DNA from: Streptomyces mutabilis
GTDB lineage: Bacteria; Actinomycetota; Actinomycetes; Streptomycetales; Streptomycetaceae
Direction: 5' to 3'
NCBI RefSeq assembly: GCF_014649815.1
Contig: NZ_BMTT01000004.1
Location: 186,001 to 250,000 of the forward strand
Length of the DNA: 64,000 nucleotides
Shown here: in pieces, positions 61,971-64,000 of the stretch
Layout of the letters: the number at the start of each line of letters is the position of its first letter
Numbering within the stretch: position 1 is the first letter of the stretch
Made by a program: the position numbers and the translations under genes
The notes under the pieces: generated by a model
Told to the model about the DNA's origin: nothing
The model's input: only the letters and a program-made list of their open reading frames with translations
Database searches by the model: none

Positions 61971-62480
61971 TCAGGCGTCCTGTTCGACGAGTCGGGAAAG
62001 GCGGATGCGGTTGATCTTCCCCAGTTCGGTGCGGACGATCTCGCGCTCCTGCTCGGGCGAGTTGCCGATCCGCTCCTTGACCGCGTCCCGCATCTGCTCG
62101 CCGGTCCGGCCGGTGGCGCAGATGAGGAAGACGTGGCCGAACTCCTCCTGGTAGGCCAGGTTGAGTTCGAGCATCTCCGCCTTGAGTTCCTCCGAGGCGC
62201 CGGCCATTCCGGCCTGCTCCCGGGAGGAGGTCGGGTCGCCCGGCTTGGGGCGGCCGATGGGCGGGTGCCCGGCCATCGCCTCGGCGAGGTCGTCCGCCGT
62301 CAGCCCGGCCATGGCGGCGTCACTCGCGGCGTACAGGTCCTCGACGGTGGCGTAGGGGCGGGCGGCGAGCAGGTGCCGGGCCCACGCCGTCGAGGCACAC
62401 GCCTCGTGGAGTTCCGCGAGTGCCGCGGACTCCTCGAGGGCGTTGAAACGGGCCAGGCCCGACGCGGAAGTGGACGTCAC
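61971..62480 (-). CDS. uraD: OHCU decarboxylase
   Basis: The 169-residue enzyme decarboxylates OHCU to S-allantoin. It has LARFNALEESAALAELHEAC, MAGHPPIGRPKPGDP (catalytic His-Pro region), SREQAGMAGASEELKAEMLE, LNLAYQEEFGHVFLICATGR and TELGKINRIRLSRLVEQ. GTG at 62478-62480 has GGAGG 5-6 bases upstream and is preferred to ATG 62540, which lies in the promoter. It leads the uricase operon. Confidence 0.95.
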   Translation of the reverse strand: MTSTSASGLARFNALEESAALAELHEACASTAWARHLLAARPYATVEDLYAASDAAMAGLTADDLAEAMAGHPPIGRPKPGDPTSSREQAGMAGASEELKAEMLELNLAYQEEFGHVFLICATGRTGEQMRDAVKERIGNSPEQEREIVRTELGKINRIRLSRLVEQDA

Positions 62481-62519
62481 GGGAGCCTCCGTGGCCTTGT
62501 GCTGAACGGGCGTGCCGAT

Positions 62520-62559
62520 AGCTAACGCCCTCGGAAACAACGCGTCAACACTTTGTTGA
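62520..62559 (-). promoter_or_regulatory. Promoter of the uraD-uraH-uricase operon with inverted repeat
   Basis: On the minus strand -35 TTGACG (62548-62543), a 17-bp spacer and -10 TTAGCT (62525-62520) precede uraD. The inverted repeat TCAAC-ACTTT-GTTGA (62545-62559) overlaps the -35 and matches the repeat before allB and the near-copy before aceB. Confidence 0.65.
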
Positions 62560-62576
62560 AAATTCGGTGTTACGAA

Positions 62577-62605
62577 AGCCGCCGCCCGGTTACCGGACGG
62601 CGGCT
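62577..62605. terminator. Hairpin terminator after the YheO-type HTH gene
   Basis: AGCCGCCG (62577-62584) pairs with CGGCGGCT (62598-62605), and an inner CCGG-TTA-CCGG (62586-62596) extends the stem past one mismatch. It lies 25 bases after the stop at 62630 of the leftward gene. Confidence 0.65.
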
Positions 62606-62629
62606 CGTGATGCGGGGCTCCCGCGCGGC

Positions 62630-62998
62630 TCAGGAGTCCTTCTCGCGGTTGAGGTAGTTGTAGACGGTGAAGCGGCTGACGCCGAGGGCGCTCGCGACGG
62701 TCTCCACGCCGTGCCGTACGGAGAAGGCGCCGCGCGCCTCCAGGGTGCGTACGACCTCCTGCTTCGCACGCCGGTCCAGGTCGGCCAGCGGCTTGCCCCG
62801 CCGGCGCTCCATGGCGGCCAGGATGTGGTCCAGGGAGTCGGCGAGCTGGGGCAGGCGCACGGCGACGACGTCGGCACCCTCCCAGGCGAGGACGACGTCG
62901 TCCTGCCCTGCCTCGTCCGGCGGCAGCATCTCGCCCCCGATGGCGTCGACCAGGGGTTTGACGGCCGCGATGAAGGGCTCCTCCCCCGGACGGGTCAC
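62630..62998 (-). CDS. YheO-type helix-turn-helix protein
   Basis: The 122-residue protein has a C-terminal HTH of the HTH_22 type: EVVRTLEARGAFSVRHGVET then VASALGVSRFTVYNYLNREK. The N-terminal half contains AAVKPLVDAIGGEMLPPDEA and VVLAWEGADVVAVRLPQLAD. Relatives with a PAS-like N-terminus act as regulators; here that part is short. ATG at 62996-62998 overlaps the stop of the preceding small gene. Its place between uricase and hyi suggests a purine- or glyoxylate-related regulator. Confidence 0.8.
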   Translation of the reverse strand: MTRPGEEPFIAAVKPLVDAIGGEMLPPDEAGQDDVVLAWEGADVVAVRLPQLADSLDHILAAMERRRGKPLADLDRRAKQEVVRTLEARGAFSVRHGVETVASALGVSRFTVYNYLNREKDS

Positions 62999-63261
62999 CG
63001 CTCGCCCTCCCCTTCGGCGCCCGGCCCGACGACGTTGACCTGGAGGGAGATCCGGGTGGCCCCCGCCTCCAGGGAGCGGCGCAGCAGCGCGTCCACGGCG
63101 GTGAGCACCGCGTCGGAGCCGCCCTCGGCGGTGTTGCCGAAGGGGCCGACGTCCACCTCGTCCAGCTCCGCGGCCTCGACGACCTCGCGGGCGACCACCG
63201 CGTGCGCGGGCGCCTCGTCCAGGTCGAAGGGTTCGGTCGTGAACTCCACTCTCAATCGCAC
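62995..63261 (-). CDS. Small thiamine-binding-like (YqgV/MTH1187) protein
   Basis: The 88-residue protein VRLRVEFTTEPFDLDEAP then EAAELDEVDVGPFGNTAEGG and LEAGATRISLQVNVVG has the pattern of the small ferredoxin-like YqgV/MTH1187 family, some members of which bind thiamine. GTG at 63259-63261 is the likely start. It overlaps the HTH gene by four bases, so it may supply a ligand-binding partner to it. Assignment is tentative. Confidence 0.6.
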   Translation of the reverse strand: MRLRVEFTTEPFDLDEAPAHAVVAREVVEAAELDEVDVGPFGNTAEGGSDAVLTAVDALLRRSLEAGATRISLQVNVVGPGAEGEGER

Positions 63262-63304
63262 CCGGTCAACCTAACGCCCGGTGACCGTTTTCCGCCGCCC
63301 CCTC

Positions 63305-63369
63305 TTGACAAGGGCGGAGCTCCACCGGCAATCTTCCATTACGCAGAAATGAACTTCCGTAATGCGGAA
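63305..63369 (+). promoter_or_regulatory. hyi promoter with two candidate AllR operators
   Basis: A possible promoter has -35 TTGACA (63305-63310), 18 bp and a weak -10 CAATCT (63329-63334). Just downstream stand TTCCATTACGCAGAA (63334-63348) and TTCCGTAATGCGGAA (63355-63369), one imperfect and one perfect copy of TTCC-N7-GGAA, with centres 21 bp apart, two helical turns on one DNA face. Confidence 0.7.
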
Positions 63370-63402
63370 CAACGAACGAAACGGAAGGGAGCGCGGCACC
63401 CG

Positions 63403-64000
63403 ATGGGCTTCGCAGATCAGCGCTTCAACGTCAACCTGTCGATCCTCTTCACGGAACTCCCGCTCCTGGAGCGCCCCGCGGCCGCCGCCGCGGCCGGCTT
63501 CACCGCGGTCGAGCTGTGGTGGCCCTGGATCGACTCGCCCACCCCCGAGCAGTCCGAGCTCGACGCCCTGAAGAAGGCGATCGAGGACGCGGGCGTCCAG
63601 CTCACCGGGCTGAACTTCTACGCGGGACAGCTGCCCGGCCCCGACCGCGGCGCCCTGTCCGTCCCGGGCGAGGAGTCGGACCGCTTCCGCGCCAACATCG
63701 ACGTGGCCGCAGACTTCGCGAAGTCGCTGGGCTGCACGGCACTCAACGCCCTGTACGGCAACCGCGTCGAGGGCGTGGACCCCGCCGAGCAGGACGAGCT
63801 GGCGCTGGAGAACCTGGTCCTCGCCGCCCGCGCGGCCGACCGGATCGGCGCGATCCTGCTGATCGAGGCGCTCAACAAGCCCGAGTCGCCGCTGTACCCG
63901 CTGGTGTCGGCGCCGGCCGCGATCGCGGTCGTGGACAGGGTCAACGAGGCCACCGGGCTCGGCAACGCCAAGTTCCTCATGGACCTCTACCACCTGTCCA
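63403..64000 (+). CDS. hyi: Hydroxypyruvate isomerase (partial, 3' end outside window)
   Basis: The window holds 199 residues of a TIM-barrel isomerase that interconverts hydroxypyruvate and tartronate semialdehyde, the step after glyoxylate carboligase. It has RFNVNLSILFTELPLLERPA, GFTAVELWWPWIDSP, QLTGLNFYAGQLPGPDRG, LGCTALNALYGNRVEG and LLIEALNKPESPLYPL with the metal-binding Glu. ATG at 63403 has GGAAGGGAG 12 bases upstream. Two putative AllR sites stand in its promoter. The gene continues past 64000. Confidence 0.93.
   Translation, partial: MGFADQRFNVNLSILFTELPLLERPAAAAAAGFTAVELWWPWIDSPTPEQSELDALKKAIEDAGVQLTGLNFYAGQLPGPDRGALSVPGEESDRFRANIDVAADFAKSLGCTALNALYGNRVEGVDPAEQDELALENLVLAARAADRIGAILLIEALNKPESPLYPLVSAPAAIAVVDRVNEATGLGNAKFLMDLYHLS

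Overview
The window is a stretch of a high-GC actinobacterial chromosome, almost certainly Streptomyces. The evidence is the strong G/C third-position bias, frequent GTG starts, ATGA/GTGA stop-start overlaps, and actinobacterial families such as DUF4383, DUF5133, DUF5994, DUF5955, DUF6098, DUF397/DUF5753 pairs and SpoIIE-type PP2C phosphatases. The purine-catabolism block (allantoicase, allantoinase, IclR regulator, malate synthase, uricase operon, hydroxypyruvate isomerase) has the content known from the S. coelicolor group. No rRNA, tRNA, CRISPR array or intact insertion sequence was seen.

Region 1 (1-14.3 kb) is accessory and partly decaying. It has a DUF4383 protein, a glucose dehydrogenase/gluconokinase pair, two CPA-type cation/proton antiporters and a SpoIIE-type phosphatase. 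Between them lie broken genes: DUF421 with two frameshifts, a molybdopterin-oxidoreductase remnant, a doubly frameshifted unknown gene, DUF6098 with a frameshift and a nonsense codon, a 5'-truncated CBS protein, and an orphan signal peptide. A conjugation-protein tail and an XF1762 gene at 10.1-10.9 kb look like the scar of an integrated element. Region 2 (14.4-17.9 kb) is a probable carnitine-degradation operon: a fused XRE+TetR regulator, a BKACE enzyme, an L-carnitine dehydrogenase and a hot-dog thioesterase, preceded by a perfect 36-bp palindrome and a leaderless-type promoter. Region 3 (18-30.2 kb) has a SWIM protein overlapping an SNF2 helicase, then a ROK kinase, a sugar-type ABC transporter, a GntR/UTRA regulator and a Gfo/Idh dehydrogenase tied together by repeated ATTGTCCGGACAT operators.

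Region 4 (30.2-35.4 kb) holds a cytochrome P450, a two-component system, a secreted RNase Sa-like ribonuclease and an SDR. Region 5 (35.4-42 kb) is the allantoin block: alc and allB face the IclR regulator, followed by a MobA-like nucleotidyltransferase and malate synthase. Region 6 (42-56 kb) contains a HipA-like kinase, a HATPase anti-sigma-type protein, an XRE/DUF397 pair with a TTA codon, a divergent pair of IucA/IucC siderophore synthetases, a VWA membrane protein with a partner, an HxlR/aminotransferase divergon, a secreted beta-propeller protein, a MmyB-type regulator, a histidine phosphatase and a second thioesterase. Region 7 (56-64 kb) is purine catabolism: two NCS2 permeases flanking an 8-oxoguanine-deaminase-type amidohydrolase, the uraD-uraH-uricase operon, a YheO-type HTH gene, a small thiamine-binding-like gene, and the start of hydroxypyruvate isomerase.

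The purine genes make one pathway: purine bases are imported, urate becomes allantoin (uricase, UraH, UraD), then allantoate and ureidoglycolate (AllB, Alc), and the glyoxylate is taken by malate synthase or through Hyi. A 15-bp motif TTCC-N7-GGAA stands before allR/allB, aceB and hyi, and a second motif TCAAC-N5-RTTGA stands before allB, aceB and the uricase operon. This points to co-regulation across 25 kb.
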